A model generated the notes under the pieces. It ran no database searches, had not been told where the DNA came from, and saw only the letters and a list, made by a program, of their open reading frames with translations. 64,000 bases of DNA from Rhizobium leguminosarum (GTDB lineage Bacteria > Pseudomonadota > Alphaproteobacteria > Rhizobiales > Rhizobiaceae), in contig NZ_CP016286.1 in the NCBI RefSeq assembly GCF_001679785.1, positions 124,001 through 188,000 on the forward strand, in the 5' to 3' direction. Position 1 is the first letter of the stretch; each line of letters begins with the position of its first letter. The position numbers and the translations under genes were made by a program. Below are positions 18,086-28,067 of this stretch, in pieces.

Positions 18086-18717
18086 GGAATTATTCGCGGG
18101 CCTGCAACATCCGCTGCTTCGTCGACTTCATCGAAGGCCCCAAGTTCGGCGAGATCGGCGAGCGATCGCTTGAGACTGCGGGATGGATAGGGTCGCCCCC
18201 GCTTCGGATATGCTTTCGCGTATTCGATGGCGGCCTCGACCTGCTCGCGGCTGAGGGAAGGAAAATCCTCGACGATCTCCGCGACTGTCTGTCCGCGGGC
18301 AAGTGCTGCCACCATATGGACCGGAACGCGGGTAGCCTTTATCAGCGGTTCGCCACGCTCTAAGTCTACCCACCCTCGCAGAGCTTCCAGGCGCTGAAGC
18401 CGAGTTTCGAGATCTGCATCTATCTTCCCCAGGTCGAGCACGATTTCCCCGAGACTGACGCGATGAGCGTCGAAAGAGAGTTGACGGATCGCATCGTATA
18501 GTCTGCGACGGCCGGCAGGAGTTAGGTCCTTATCGAGGCCGTCGGCGACGAGCAAAAACCGCATTTCTGCAGGGCCTAAAAGCCGCTGAACAGCGCTACC
18601 GACCTTGCGCTGGCGCGCGCGGATAACACCTGTATCGACAGCCTTGTTGAGAGCGGTCGCGGACCGGTTCAGGACGTAACCGGCCTCAGTCAAAGTGAGA
18701 GCATGGGTAGCAGGCAT
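18082..18717 (-). CDS. DUF433-type antitoxin of the VapC-like pair
   Basis: The 211-residue protein has an N-terminal MerR/excisionase-like helix-turn-helix (about 5-60: L-T-L-T-E-A-G-Y-V-L-N-R-S-A-T-A-L-N-K) and a C-terminal DUF433 domain (about 135-190: R-G-E-P-L-I-K-A-T-R-V-P-V-H, then T-V-A-E-I-V-E-D-F-P-S-L). DUF433 proteins are frequent antitoxins or VapB-like partners. The start at 18717 has AAGGA 7 bases upstream; the ATG at 18723 is too close to that site. It overlaps the PIN toxin gene by 4 bases. Confidence 0.8.
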   Translation of the reverse strand: MPATHALTLTEAGYVLNRSATALNKAVDTGVIRARQRKVGSAVQRLLGPAEMRFLLVADGLDKDLTPAGRRRLYDAIRQLSFDAHRVSLGEIVLDLGKIDADLETRLQRLEALRGWVDLERGEPLIKATRVPVHMVAALARGQTVAEIVEDFPSLSREQVEAAIEYAKAYPKRGRPYPSRSLKRSLADLAELGAFDEVDEAADVAGPRIIP

Positions 18718-18963
18718 AAGCATTTCCTTGCTAATTGATCTCCAACATAGGGATGATTTAAGCGCCTAGCAAGGTAAGATCGAACGACAGCTTCATTGCC
18801 GTCCTCAATTCCGCGCCGATTGGCGCAGAGGTGCGAAACCCACTTCTCAGCTTCGTTTATTCAGGTTCTAGAACACCGATGTCGGCGGGGCTTGAAGCTG
18901 CCGCTGTCTCGATCAAAATCGTCGTCATAGTCACCGATCGCGGCCTCAGAAACCTAAAACGCC

Positions 18964-19653
18964 TCAGAGAACGTTGTCCCAGGCCGCCAGTGCGGCGACG
19001 ACGCCCGGCAGGTCGTTCATGCGGGAGATTGCCGTTTCGGCGCCGGCATCCGTCAATTTGTCGGCATGGGCGGGATAGCTGTGCGAGGCGCCGGTGAAGC
19101 CGATGACGCGCATGCCGGCGGCGCGGGCCGCGTGTACGCCGTGGACGGAATCCTCGACCACAACAACCTTGTCAGGCGAAACGCCCATCTGGCTTGCGCC
19201 GTGCAGGAAGATGTCGGGCTTCGGCTTGACGCGGTCGGGGCCAAGATCCTTGGCAGAGAAAATATTCGGCGCAAACAGCGGCTTGAGGCCCACCTTGGTC
19301 AGCATCATGTCGAGCCGCTTGGTGCTCGAATTCGAGCAGATGCAGCGCTTGATCGGCAGCCTGGAGACCGCGAATTCGACGCCCGGAATGGCTTGGACGT
19401 CCTGCGCTAATCTGAGGTCGAGCAGATGCTCCGACTTGTCGAGCAGGGAGGCCGAAAACGGGATGCTTGCCTCGCGCTCGATCTGCAGCAGGATGTTGCG
19501 CCACGTCATGCCGGCGAAACGCTCGCCCATTTCCTCGGCGCTGATCGGATATCCGGCCTCTGTCAGAAGCGCGGATTCGACTTCGGCCGCGATGATTTCC
19601 GAATCGACGAGAACGCCGTCGCAGTCGAAGATGATGAGGTCGAAGCCATCCAT
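18964..19653 (-). CDS. HAD-superfamily phosphatase (subfamily IA)
   Basis: This 229-residue protein has all the HAD motifs: D-C-D-G-V-L-V-D-S (about 9-17), S-N-S-S (motif II), K-P-K-P-D (motif III) and V-V-V-E-D-S-V-H-G (motif IV). The helical cap is the type seen in phosphoglycolate phosphatase and beta-phosphoglucomutase relatives. The substrate is probably a sugar phosphate. It stands alone between a 246-bp empty region (18718-18963, no gene seen) and the chemotaxis receptor gene. Confidence 0.85.
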   Translation of the reverse strand: MDGFDLIIFDCDGVLVDSEIIAAEVESALLTEAGYPISAEEMGERFAGMTWRNILLQIEREASIPFSASLLDKSEHLLDLRLAQDVQAIPGVEFAVSRLPIKRCICSNSSTKRLDMMLTKVGLKPLFAPNIFSAKDLGPDRVKPKPDIFLHGASQMGVSPDKVVVVEDSVHGVHAARAAGMRVIGFTGASHSYPAHADKLTDAGAETAISRMNDLPGVVAALAAWDNVL

Positions 19654-19849
19654 ATGTTCACGCCTTGCTGAAAGTTTGGGCTGGAAGTCTGGGTCTTGTC
19701 CGGGAATGCTGCGGCTTTACACGATGCCCGGCCAAAGCTCAACCTGATCTCAAGCATGGCTGCGATGCGGCAAGCGACCGGCTCCGGCGTCGCTGCCGGA
19801 TCGGTCGTGTCGGGTTGACTTGGGAACAATGGCGAGCAGATAGAAGCCG

Positions 19850-21679
19850 TCAGGCCGCCAGCTGCCCACCCCGGCGTCCAGTTGCAGATTGCGAAGCTGT
19901 TGCCCTGAGCCTGAACCGGGAAACGAGTTCGCGCAGCTTGGCAGCTTCCTCGGCAAGCTGACCGGATGCCGCTGTCGATTGTTCCACCATTGCCGCGTTC
20001 TGCTGGGTCACCTGGTCCATGGAATTGACCGCAGTATTGACTTCGGCAAGGCCGGTCGACTGCTCTCTTGCCGATACGGCGATTGCATCCATGTGCTGAT
20101 TGATGCGGGCAATCTGTTCGCTGATCGCCTTCAGAACCTGGCTGGTGTCGAGAACCAGTTTGACGCCGCTTTCCACTTCCACCGAGGATTTCTGGATGTG
20201 ACCTTTGATTTCCTTTGCCGCCTGAGCCGATCTCTGGGCGAGCTCTCGGACTTCCTGGGCGACCACCGCAAAGCCCTTGCCCGCGTCTCCGGCGCGTGCG
20301 GCTTCGACGCCGGCGTTCAGCGCCAGCAGATTGGTCTGGAAGGCGATCTCGTCGATCACGCCGATAATGCTGGAGATCTGCTGCGACGAGGCCTCGATGC
20401 GGCGCATGGCTTCTTCGGCATGCGAAACGACCTCGGAAGACTTGGCGGCATTGCGGTTTGCATCGGTCGCTTCAGTGCGCGCCTCGTCGGTCCGCTTGCT
20501 CGAATTCGAGACATTGGCGGTGATCTGATCGAGCGCTGCGGCGGTTTCTTCGAGAGAGGCCGCCTGCTGTTCGGTTCGTTTCGACAGGTCGCCGGCGCCG
20601 GACGCGATTTCCCGCGTGCCTTCGTCGATCGCGGCAATGGCGGCCGCGATCGCGCTGAGCGTCTGATCGAGCTGCCGGATCGACATGTTGAAATCATGCC
20701 GGAGGTTTTCAAAGTCCGGGGCGAAGGGCTCGTCGATCTGGAAGGCGAGATCGCCGGATGCAAGCCTCTTCAGGCCTGCGGCGAGGCCGGATGTCGCCGC
20801 CCGCAGCCGTTCGGCTGCATCTTCGTCGGCCTGCTTTCGCGCGGTGACCCGTTCCGTTTCGCCCTGCAACCGGGCGGCCTCGGCATCTTTTTCGAGTTGC
20901 TTGTTGGCAATCGCCGCCTGGCGGAAAACTTCGACGGCCGACGCCATCGCCCCGATTTCATCGGTGCGGCCGATCCCGGTGCAGGCAATCGCCGTGTCGC
21001 CGCCGGCGAGCCTTTGCATATCGCCGGAAAGCGAAAGGATCGGCTTGGTGACCGTCTTGCGGGTGAGGAAATAGAGACCAAAGGCGAAGAGCGCGGCCGA
21101 AGCCAAAAGGGCTTCCAGGACAATATCGACCGACGCATTTATCTCAGAGCTGCGATTGGAAATTTCCTCGGATGCAGCGGTGATCTGATCGCCGGCCTGT
21201 TCCATCGCCGTTTCCAGCGTCGAGAACTGCGTCATGAAGTCAGGCAATGCCTTCATAGCTGCCGTAGGGTCCCTGCCGGCAAGTTCGACGATCTGAGTGG
21301 CGCTTGCGATATAGGCAAGCAGGGGAGGTTCGACGCTGGCAAGGATCGTTTTCGTCTTGTCGTCGGCGGCAAGAGCCTTGTTGGCATCAAGCATCTCGCG
21401 AAACGACGCCTCATGCTCCGCCAGATCGGCCTTCACCGTGTCGACATCGATGCCTGCTGCCGGGTTGGACGCCAGCAATGATGCAAGCGCATCCGAGCGC
21501 AGCGCGTCATGCATCATGTCGGCCTGCATGTGGTTGCGCAGAATTTGTGCCGTTCGGGCAACCTCGGCGTTGTTTTCGGAGAGGATCGACGCGGACCAGA
21601 TGCCGACACCCGTGGCGCCACCCGCCAGGGCGAAAATCGCGACGCTCGCAATGATGATCTTATGCTGGATCGATGCCAT
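19850..21679 (-). CDS. Methyl-accepting chemotaxis protein
   Basis: The 609-residue receptor has membrane segments at about 8-30 and 183-205, a helical periplasmic domain between them, two HAMP-like regions (about 207-260 and about 300-345) and a long cytoplasmic coiled-coil. The highly conserved hairpin tip reads [13 protein letters not shown] (about residue 440), with methylation-type Gln/Glu pairs flanking it. The C-terminus lacks a CheR-docking pentapeptide. It couples a periplasmic signal to CheA/CheW. The ligand is unknown and no che genes are adjacent. Confidence 0.92.
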   Translation of the reverse strand: MASIQHKIIIASVAIFALAGGATGVGIWSASILSENNAEVARTAQILRNHMQADMMHDALRSDALASLLASNPAAGIDVDTVKADLAEHEASFREMLDANKALAADDKTKTILASVEPPLLAYIASATQIVELAGRDPTAAMKALPDFMTQFSTLETAMEQAGDQITAASEEISNRSSEINASVDIVLEALLASAALFAFGLYFLTRKTVTKPILSLSGDMQRLAGGDTAIACTGIGRTDEIGAMASAVEVFRQAAIANKQLEKDAEAARLQGETERVTARKQADEDAAERLRAATSGLAAGLKRLASGDLAFQIDEPFAPDFENLRHDFNMSIRQLDQTLSAIAAAIAAIDEGTREIASGAGDLSKRTEQQAASLEETAAALDQITANVSNSSKRTDEARTEATDANRNAAKSSEVVSHAEEAMRRIEASSQQISSIIGVIDEIAFQTNLLALNAGVEAARAGDAGKGFAVVAQEVRELAQRSAQAAKEIKGHIQKSSVEVESGVKLVLDTSQVLKAISEQIARINQHMDAIAVSAREQSTGLAEVNTAVNSMDQVTQQNAAMVEQSTAASGQLAEEAAKLRELVSRFRLRATASQSATGRRGGQLAA

Positions 21680-21913
21680 GACGGGACTCTCTCGTTAATT
21701 CAGAAAGTGAGAGTAGCCGAACATGCTTAATTATTTTCTTAGCACCATGTCGGTTAGCGGCGCGAAAACAACAGGTTGCAGCGGATATTTCAATTTCGAT
21801 GAAAGGTTGAGCCGCTGTGTGCGTCGAGCGGATGACCGGCGCGGGTACCTCGAGCGCCGGAAGATGCGATAAGAGTGGGGCTCTTCCTTGTGCCAAGGGC
21901 GAGCCCCATCCAA

Positions 21914-22357
21914 CTATTGTTCCGGCAGAATGATCTTCTGATTGGTGGTGTTCTTGACCGGCTTCTCGCCCGGGACATGCGACATCGTGCGGGTCGTGCT
22001 ATCCAGCGTGCTGCCGTCGGTGCTGGTTTTTGTGCGAGACTTGCTGAACGTCCCCTTGTCGACTGCCTGAGCCTTCGTCTGCGCCTTCAGCTTGTCGCCA
22101 CTGTCGTTGACGTGGGTCTTGCTTTGCGCCTTTCCATCGGTGGTGGCTGCACTTCCCCCCGATCCGATCGAAGAGGTCGTGCCGTCATCGGTCCGGCAGG
22201 TGCCGGCCGTTCCGACCGAGCTTGCGGAGGTGCCTCCTGCTGAAGCGCTTCCGCCAGTTCCGACCGTTCCGGCCGCATTGCACTCCTCTGCAAGGACGCC
22301 CGAGCTCGAGGCGAGCAGCGCGATCGAGGCGGCCGCGATAAGGTTGATAGGTTTCAT
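21914..22357 (-). CDS. Small exported Gly/Ser/Thr-rich protein
   Basis: The 147-residue product has a signal peptide cleaved near V-L-A-E-E, then three degenerate copies of a V-G-T-G-G-S-A-type repeat at about 28-70 with two cysteines, then a Lys/Thr-rich tail. Repeat units A-G-T-V-G-T-G-G-S-A and S-S-I-G-S-G-G-S-A-A link it to the 189-residue protein encoded at 22767-23336. The chosen ATG (22357) lies 6 bases after TAGGAG. It is one of three consecutive minus-strand genes for such proteins. The function is unknown; an extracellular or envelope role is inferred from the signal. Confidence 0.7.
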   Translation of the reverse strand: MKPINLIAAASIALLASSSGVLAEECNAAGTVGTGGSASAGGTSASSVGTAGTCRTDDGTTSSIGSGGSAATTDGKAQSKTHVNDSGDKLKAQTKAQAVDKGTFSKSRTKTSTDGSTLDSTTRTMSHVPGEKPVKNTTNQKIILPEQ

Positions 22358-22366
22358 TGCCATCTC

Positions 22367-22714
22367 CTACTTCTTGGGTTTCGTGACCGAGCAGGTTCCG
22401 TCGGACCGTTTGGTGATGACGGTGCCGTCAGGCCGGGTGATGCTTGCCGTCGAAAAACTGTCGACGCTTCCCGATCCGGCCGAGGAGCCGGCGGAGGAGG
22501 ATGACGACGAGGAGCCGGCCGATCCGCCGGTCGTGGTCGATGACGAAACCTGTCCGTTGCCGGCCGTCACGGTGGTGGACATGTCTCCCTGCGACGACCG
22601 CGACTCGACGACGGTGCATGTCGTTCCGTCGTCGAGCTTGATCTCCTCGGACATTGCCTGTCCGGCGACTAGGGCGAGTGAAGCGCCCAGTGCGATTGTG
22701 GAAAAGTTGGTCAT
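22367..22714 (-). CDS. Small exported Ser-rich protein
   Basis: The 115-residue product has a signal peptide (M-T-N-F-S-T-I-A-L-G-A-S-L-A-L-V-A-G-Q-A), an N-terminal D-D-G-T-T-C-T-V-V-E-S segment, a serine/glycine-only stretch at about 55-80, and a C-terminal P-D-G-T-V-I-T-K-R-S-D-G-T-C-S-V-T module. The two D-G-T-x-C segments at the ends suggest a duplicated small domain separated by a flexible linker. The frame is open to 23194, but the ATG at 22714 with GGAGATAG upstream gives the signal peptide. It lies between two related repeat-protein genes. Confidence 0.7.
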   Translation of the reverse strand: MTNFSTIALGASLALVAGQAMSEEIKLDDGTTCTVVESRSSQGDMSTTVTAGNGQVSSSTTTGGSAGSSSSSSSAGSSAGSGSVDSFSTASITRPDGTVITKRSDGTCSVTKPKK

Positions 22715-22766
22715 TGGTCTATCTCCAAGGGATTGGCCGACGCCATGGAGGCGCCGGCCGACATCG

Positions 22767-23336
22767 TCAGCAGCCTTCTGTGCCGGCGGCGTCCTTCTTG
22801 ACCTGTCCGGGTGCACAGCCCTTCTTGCCCTTGTTGTCAGAGCTTCCTGCGGCGCTGCCGCCGGTGCCGACTGTGCTGCCGGTCTTGTCTCCGTCCGCCG
22901 ACGAAGCACCAGTCCCGACGCTCGAGGCCGAGTTCGCGTCGCCCGAACCTGCAGCGGAGCCGCCGGTGCCGACCGAGCTGCTGGAGGTGCCGCCGCCGGC
23001 CGACGAACCGCCGGTGCCAAGCGTCGAAGCAGACCCCGAGCCGGAGCCCGAGCCCGCAGCAGAGCCGCCGGTGCCGACCGTGCTGCTCGAAGTGCCGCCA
23101 CCGGCCGATGAGCCGCCGGTGCCGACCGTCGAGGACGTGCCGGATTTGCAGTTGGTCGAACCAGCCGGGCAGTCGCCCCCGGCAGAGCTGCCACCAGTAC
23201 CGATCGTGCTGCTCGCAGTTCCGCCGCCGGCCGACGAACCGCCTGTGCCGACGGTGCTAGACGATTGAGCGAAGCCGGAAACAGCAGTGCCGGCCAAAAG
23301 GGCGGCCGCCAAGGCCAGATGTGTTGCCTTCATCAT
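22767..23336 (-). CDS. Exported protein of eight V-G-T-G-G-S repeats
   Basis: The 189-residue product has a signal peptide ending G-F-A-Q and then eight imperfect repeats of about 16-25 residues with the pattern S-S-T-V-G-T-G-G-S-S-A-G-G-G-T. Two cysteines are inserted in the second repeat (D-C-P-A-G-S-T-N-C) and two lie in the C-terminal K-K-G-C ... T-E-G-C tail. The start has a strong CGGAGGAATA site. Low-complexity Gly/Ser repeats in an exported protein suggest a flexible or structural surface role, but no function is established. The repeat DNA is prone to slippage, so copy number may vary between strains. Confidence 0.72.
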   Translation of the reverse strand: MMKATHLALAAALLAGTAVSGFAQSSSTVGTGGSSAGGGTASSTIGTGGSSAGGDCPAGSTNCKSGTSSTVGTGGSSAGGGTSSSTVGTGGSAAGSGSGSGSASTLGTGGSSAGGGTSSSSVGTGGSAAGSGDANSASSVGTGASSADGDKTGSTVGTGGSAAGSSDNKGKKGCAPGQVKKDAAGTEGC

Positions 23337-23632
23337 GGTGTATTCCTCCGTTTGTTTCTACATGCCGTCGCATCCGGAATGGATGGAAAGCTGCCTGACA
23401 AACTTCGGTTTCGACCCACTGTTCCTGCCTTAGGCACTCAGTCGGATATCCCTCGGACCTTGGTCCGACCTCGCCGTCATGGTTGACGTCCGAGCGTTCT
23501 GGGAGGGTTTCATGAGCCGGCCGACGGGGTCGGAAGACCTCAATCTCGGCGTCCGCCACGATCGGCGCGAACCGCGCTCATTGCGGCTTCAAGGGCCCCG
23601 GCGTACTATCCATTTACAATGGGAGAGGGACC

Positions 23633-23848
23633 ATGAGGCTTTCAGCTTTCGTCCGACCGGCGGCAGCCGTAGTGCTGCTGTTTGCCTTCACATCCACCGA
23701 CGTCATCGCCAAGGGCAAGCACCGAAGCTGTGCGCAGCTGCAGGCGATGAAGGATAATGGCCTGACCGGCGGAAAGCATGCTGGGGATGGCACCGACAAG
23801 AGAGCCAAAATCGAAAGGAAGATGAGGAAGAAAGGCTGCCAGAGGTAA
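23633..23848 (+). CDS. Small exported basic protein
   Basis: The 71-residue product has a signal peptide (to about T-D-V-I-A-K) and a short mature part rich in Lys and Arg with two cysteines (R-S-C-A-Q-L ... K-K-G-C-Q-R). It also has G-K-H-A-G-D-G-T-D. GGGAGAGG lies just upstream of the ATG. The C-terminal K-K-G-C resembles the tail of the 189-residue repeat protein encoded on the other side of the 296-bp gap (23337-23632), in which I see no gene. The function is unknown. Confidence 0.6.
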   Translation: MRLSAFVRPAAAVVLLFAFTSTDVIAKGKHRSCAQLQAMKDNGLTGGKHAGDGTDKRAKIERKMRKKGCQR

Positions 23849-24099
23849 GCCGCCGATAGCTTGCGAGCACCGAGAGAACATGGTCTGGCAGCTGGTGAGA
23901 CTGTTACCGAGACGGCAGAGATGCGCCCTCGTTGAAGACGGCGTGACATCCATCAAATCCGCGTCATGCCAGACTAACCGCAGCCGCAGGACTACCTTTG
24001 GCATTCTCATGCACTAGATGGCGATCGAGGAGGACGTCACCGCCGCTATTGGGAGGAGAGCAAGCGGCATGCCCAAGAACGGACGAAGAGGAAGACTGC

Positions 24100-24531
24100 A
24101 TGACGATCGAGGACATCATCGAAACCCTGGAAAAGACTGACATGCCCGACAGCCGGATCGACGCCTTCATCACCTGTGCCTTTCTGTTGAAGCAATTCCG
24201 GCCAGCCGAGCCCAACGATTTCGACGGTCCTCACGACTACATGCCGAGCAGTATCAAGTCAGAGCACGGCTTCCTGATGGCGCGGCCGTTTACCCACGAC
24301 GTCAATCACGCCATCGACCTGTGCCGCGAAGTCCGGCCGGATGCGGTGTGGCACCTTGCCCGCGGTCGCCAGACAGCGGATGACTCGCTTTACGGTGCGC
24401 AGCTGCGCGAGGTCAGGGAGGACGAAAGCATCCTCGGTGAAGCCGAGAGCAATCACGCGGCGCTGGCGCTGACGCTGGCGGCGCTGCGGGCGCATGTGCG
24501 GCAGGAAGATGAAAAGAGGGCAGGAGCCTGA
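24100..24531 (+). CDS. Hypothetical protein
   Basis: The 143-residue cytosolic protein is predicted mostly helical, starting M-T-I-E-D-I-I-E-T-L-E-K and ending Q-E-D-E-K-R-A-G-A. It has no signal, membrane segment or motif that I recognise. Codon use and amino-acid composition are normal for the surrounding DNA, and AGAGGAAGA precedes the ATG. The longer frame from 23998 adds an Arg/Ser-rich segment unlikely to be translated. Confidence 0.6.
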   Translation: MTIEDIIETLEKTDMPDSRIDAFITCAFLLKQFRPAEPNDFDGPHDYMPSSIKSEHGFLMARPFTHDVNHAIDLCREVRPDAVWHLARGRQTADDSLYGAQLREVREDESILGEAESNHAALALTLAALRAHVRQEDEKRAGA

Positions 24532-24661
24532 GCGCTCGGGAAGATTGAGCGGTGCACTTGAAAGCGTTGTGAGACGACAAGATCCCGCGCATTTTCATCG
24601 GAACAAATTGAAGGAATCCTGGTTCGCTCACCATCCCTGGTGAAGCAAAAAGGAGATTCCA

Positions 24662-25003
24662 ATGCTTCTGAGACTGCTCGCAGTTACAGCGCTTTCAGCT
24701 AGCCTGGCAACTGCCGCCATCGCACAATCCGGCGGCGGCAGCGGCGGGTCCGGTACCGGCAGCGGCTCCTCGAGCTCCGGCAGCGGTTCCGATTCTGGAG
24801 CCGGTGGCACCGGTTCCGGCAATTCGGGCTCGGGCGGTTGGGGTGCGAATTCGACAGACGGCGGAGGCGCAGGAGGGATAAACGGCGCCAACAATTCCGG
24901 CGGCGACCCGGATGATTGCCAACGCCAGCAGGCAGGCCAGCCCGGCAATTCGGCGCCCTCCGGCACGACGACAAACAAGCCGGATTCTGCCACCGCCTGC
25001 TAA
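24662..25003 (+). CDS. Exported Gly/Ser-rich protein with C-terminal cysteines
   Basis: The 113-residue product has a signal peptide (L-A-T-A-A-I-A-Q) followed by about 50 residues of almost pure Gly and Ser with scattered Thr, Asp and Asn. A short tail carries D-D-C-Q-R-Q and a terminal Ala-Cys. A strong AAAAAGGAG site precedes the ATG. Its composition matches the minus-strand cluster 1.3-3 kb to the left, so the four genes probably form one family of secreted low-complexity proteins. The function is unknown. Confidence 0.68.
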   Translation: MLLRLLAVTALSASLATAAIAQSGGGSGGSGTGSGSSSSGSGSDSGAGGTGSGNSGSGGWGANSTDGGGAGGINGANNSGGDPDDCQRQQAGQPGNSAPSGTTTNKPDSATAC

Positions 25004-25166
25004 TAGAAGATGCACTCGACTATGACTGGATCCCTGGCAGCACCTCCTCTGGCTAGCTGCCCGGGCTGACGCCACGCTTCGGTTATCCCCAATTTGTGAA
25101 AAGGTACGGCTGGCGAGCTGTTAAGCGGCAGGATGCTGCTCATCTGCAGGCGGCATGCTTCGAGAG

Positions 25167-25898
25167 CTAGAGCCGGGATCGCGCTCCAACGTTTATTAGA
25201 TCCGTACCGACCTCCGCATCGATCGGGAAGAGCTTCAAAAACTGCCGGTCGCCCTCCGGCGAAAACAGGATCGAGCGGCTTTCCGCCGTGCGCCGCGCCC
25301 AGCCTTTGTCGAGGAAGCTTGAAAGCAGGGCCTTGCCGAGGCTGCCGGCCAGATGCGCGCGTCTTTCGCTCCAGTCGAGGCAGGAGCGGCAGAGCGGGCG
25401 GCGCGACGATCTGAGGTCGCCGACATTAATGCCGATGCATTCGAGATCGCTTTCGCCCTTTTCCGTCAGTGCCAGGCCGTCTCCGACCGCCTCGATCGAG
25501 CCGGAGGCGATCAGGCTGTCGAGCATGCGCACGCCGTAATCGCCGGCAAGGTGATCGTAACAGATGCGCGCCTTGCGCAGCGCCGGCTCCTTCGGTCCGG
25601 GCTGGTGACGCAGATGGCCGCGTCCGGCGGCAAAGCCCATCATGCTTTCGATCAGCCGCGCGACGGCCTCGTCGGCCAGCGTGAAATATCGGTGACGCCC
25701 CTGTTTGCGCTGGGTTAGCAGCCCGCCGGCCTCGAGCTTGGCGAGATGGGTGCTCGCCGTCTGCACGGTGATGCCGCCGACGCCGGCAAGCTCGGTCGCC
25801 GTCAGCGCCCGGCCGCCGGTCAGTGCTGCCAGCATGTTGGCGCGCGCCGGATCGCCGATCAGGGCACCGATCTGCGCAATGTCAGGACCTTCCTTCAT
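25167..25898 (-). CDS. ArsR-type winged-helix regulator with long C-terminal domain
   Basis: The 243-residue protein has an N-terminal ArsR winged helix (about 5-90: L-I-G-D-P-A-R-A-N-M-L, T-A-T-E-L-A, T-A-S-T-H-L-A-K-L-E-A-G-G-L-L). A C-terminal domain (about 105-243) carries C-Y-D-H-L-A-G-D-Y-G-V and C-R-S-C-L-D-W-S-E-R-R-A-H-L-A-G, which recur in this transcriptional-regulator subgroup. The cysteines could bind metal or sense oxidants, but this is inference. It is divergent from a two-gene unit encoding NIPSNAP-like and ABM-fold proteins and probably represses it. Confidence 0.83.
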   Translation of the reverse strand: MKEGPDIAQIGALIGDPARANMLAALTGGRALTATELAGVGGITVQTASTHLAKLEAGGLLTQRKQGRHRYFTLADEAVARLIESMMGFAAGRGHLRHQPGPKEPALRKARICYDHLAGDYGVRMLDSLIASGSIEAVGDGLALTEKGESDLECIGINVGDLRSSRRPLCRSCLDWSERRAHLAGSLGKALLSSFLDKGWARRTAESRSILFSPEGDRQFLKLFPIDAEVGTDLINVGARSRL

Positions 25899-25969
25899 AG
25901 TTCGATCGTAACCGAAGCATTGCCGTCAGGCAATGTGCGAAAACGGGTGAAGAGCCAAAGGAGAAAACC

Positions 25970-26299
25970 ATGATCACCTGCTTCATCCGTTACGAAATCG
26001 ACCCCTTCAAGAAGGAGGCGTTTGCCGACTATGCCCGCAACTGGGGCCAGGCAATTCCGCGAAACGGCGCTGACCTGATCGGCTATTACGGCCCGCACGA
26101 GGGGTCGGCTACGACGGCCTATGGCGTCTACAATATCGAGAGCCTTGCCGCCTACGAAGCCTATCGCGCCAGGCTGGCTTCCGACCCGCTCGGCCGTGAG
26201 AATTACGAATTTGCCAGACGCGAAGGCTTCATCCTGAAGGAGGATCGCATCTTCCTCAAAAATGTCTCCGCCCCTCACGCCAAGCTGGTGCTGTCATGA
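25970..26299 (+). CDS. NIPSNAP family protein
   Basis: The 109-residue protein has the dimeric alpha/beta-barrel pattern of NIPSNAP proteins: M-I-T-C-F-I-R-Y-E-I-D-P-F-K-K-E-A-F, then G-A-D-L-I-G-Y-Y-G-P-H-E-G, and a C-terminal F-L-K. Members are small cytosolic proteins with unclear enzymatic roles. The ATG follows AAAGGAG. Its last four bases (ATGA) overlap the start of the next gene, so the two are translationally coupled. Confidence 0.8.
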   Translation: MITCFIRYEIDPFKKEAFADYARNWGQAIPRNGADLIGYYGPHEGSATTAYGVYNIESLAAYEAYRARLASDPLGRENYEFARREGFILKEDRIFLKNVSAPHAKLVLS

Positions 26300-26646
26300 T
26301 CGCCGTCATCTTCGAAGTCGTGCCCTATATGGGCGAACGCCACAAATATCTGGATCTTGCCGGCGAGTTGCGCGCCGAGCTCGAAAAGATCGACGGCTTC
26401 ATCTCGATCGAGCGTTTCGAGAGCCTGACGAACCGCGGCAAGCTGCTGTCGCTTTCGTTTTTCCGCGACGAGGCGGCCATCAAGGAGTGGCGCAATCTCG
26501 AGGCTCATAGGGCAGCCCAGCAGGCCGGGCGCGGCGGCATCTTCGCCGATTATCGCCTGCGGATCGCCAGTGTGGTGCGCGATTACGGCATGTTCGAACG
26601 CGACGAAGCGCCGGCCGACAGCCGTAGGGTTCACGACGCCGCCTGA
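26296..26646 (+). CDS. ABM-domain (antibiotic biosynthesis monooxygenase-like) protein
   Basis: The 116-residue protein matches the ABM fold: M-I-A-V-I-F-E-V at the start, the G-F-I-S-I-E-R-F-E-S strand, L-L-S-L-S-F-F-R-D-E-A-A-I-K-E-W and H-R-A-A-Q-Q-A-G. Such proteins act as cofactor-free monooxygenases or heme-degrading enzymes in some cases. The residues seen here do not distinguish these. It is coupled to the NIPSNAP-like gene, and both are likely controlled by the divergent ArsR-type regulator. Confidence 0.8.
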   Translation: MIAVIFEVVPYMGERHKYLDLAGELRAELEKIDGFISIERFESLTNRGKLLSLSFFRDEAAIKEWRNLEAHRAAQQAGRGGIFADYRLRIASVVRDYGMFERDEAPADSRRVHDAA

Positions 26647-26776
26647 TCGCCGGCGGCGGCAAAGTCTGCCGGCCACTCATCGGCCGCCCGAATAAATTCC
26701 CGAAATCGGCCACCGCTTCAGGCTTTGGTAACTAAGTTGCGTAACCATAACGGACAGTTAAGCGTAGAGCGTATGA

Positions 26777-27952
<1,176 letters not shown>

Positions 27953-28017
27953 TGAGCAACGCCTTCGCGAGATCGAGATACCTTCTTCCGGTTTCCTCCA
28001 GTTGCGGAAGAAGGCTA

Positions 28018-28050
28018 AGACGCCCGGAGTTTGAGCTCCGGGCGTCTTCT
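28018..28050. terminator. Strong stem-loop between ccrM and a convergent gene
   Basis: A perfect 12-bp stem AGACGCCCGGAG / CTCCGGGCGTCT with a 6-base loop is followed on the plus strand by TCTATTC. It lies between the convergent ends of ccrM (27952) and the minus-strand gene ending at 28068. It probably terminates both units. Confidence 0.75.
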
Positions 28051-28067
28051 ATTCAAGAATACCATTT

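Noticed and set aside
19889..21481. 530-codon open frame opposite the chemotaxis receptor
   Set aside because: Composition typical of an antisense frame; the receptor is certain.
22367..23194. 275-codon reading of the small Ser-rich exported gene
   Set aside because: The upstream part runs antisense-like through the Gly/Ser repeat gene in another frame and lacks a signal peptide; the ATG at 22714 has a ribosome-binding site and a clean signal peptide.
23479..23757. 92-codon open frame overlapping the small exported protein start
   Set aside because: No ribosome-binding site, Arg-rich, and in conflict with the better-supported gene at 23633.
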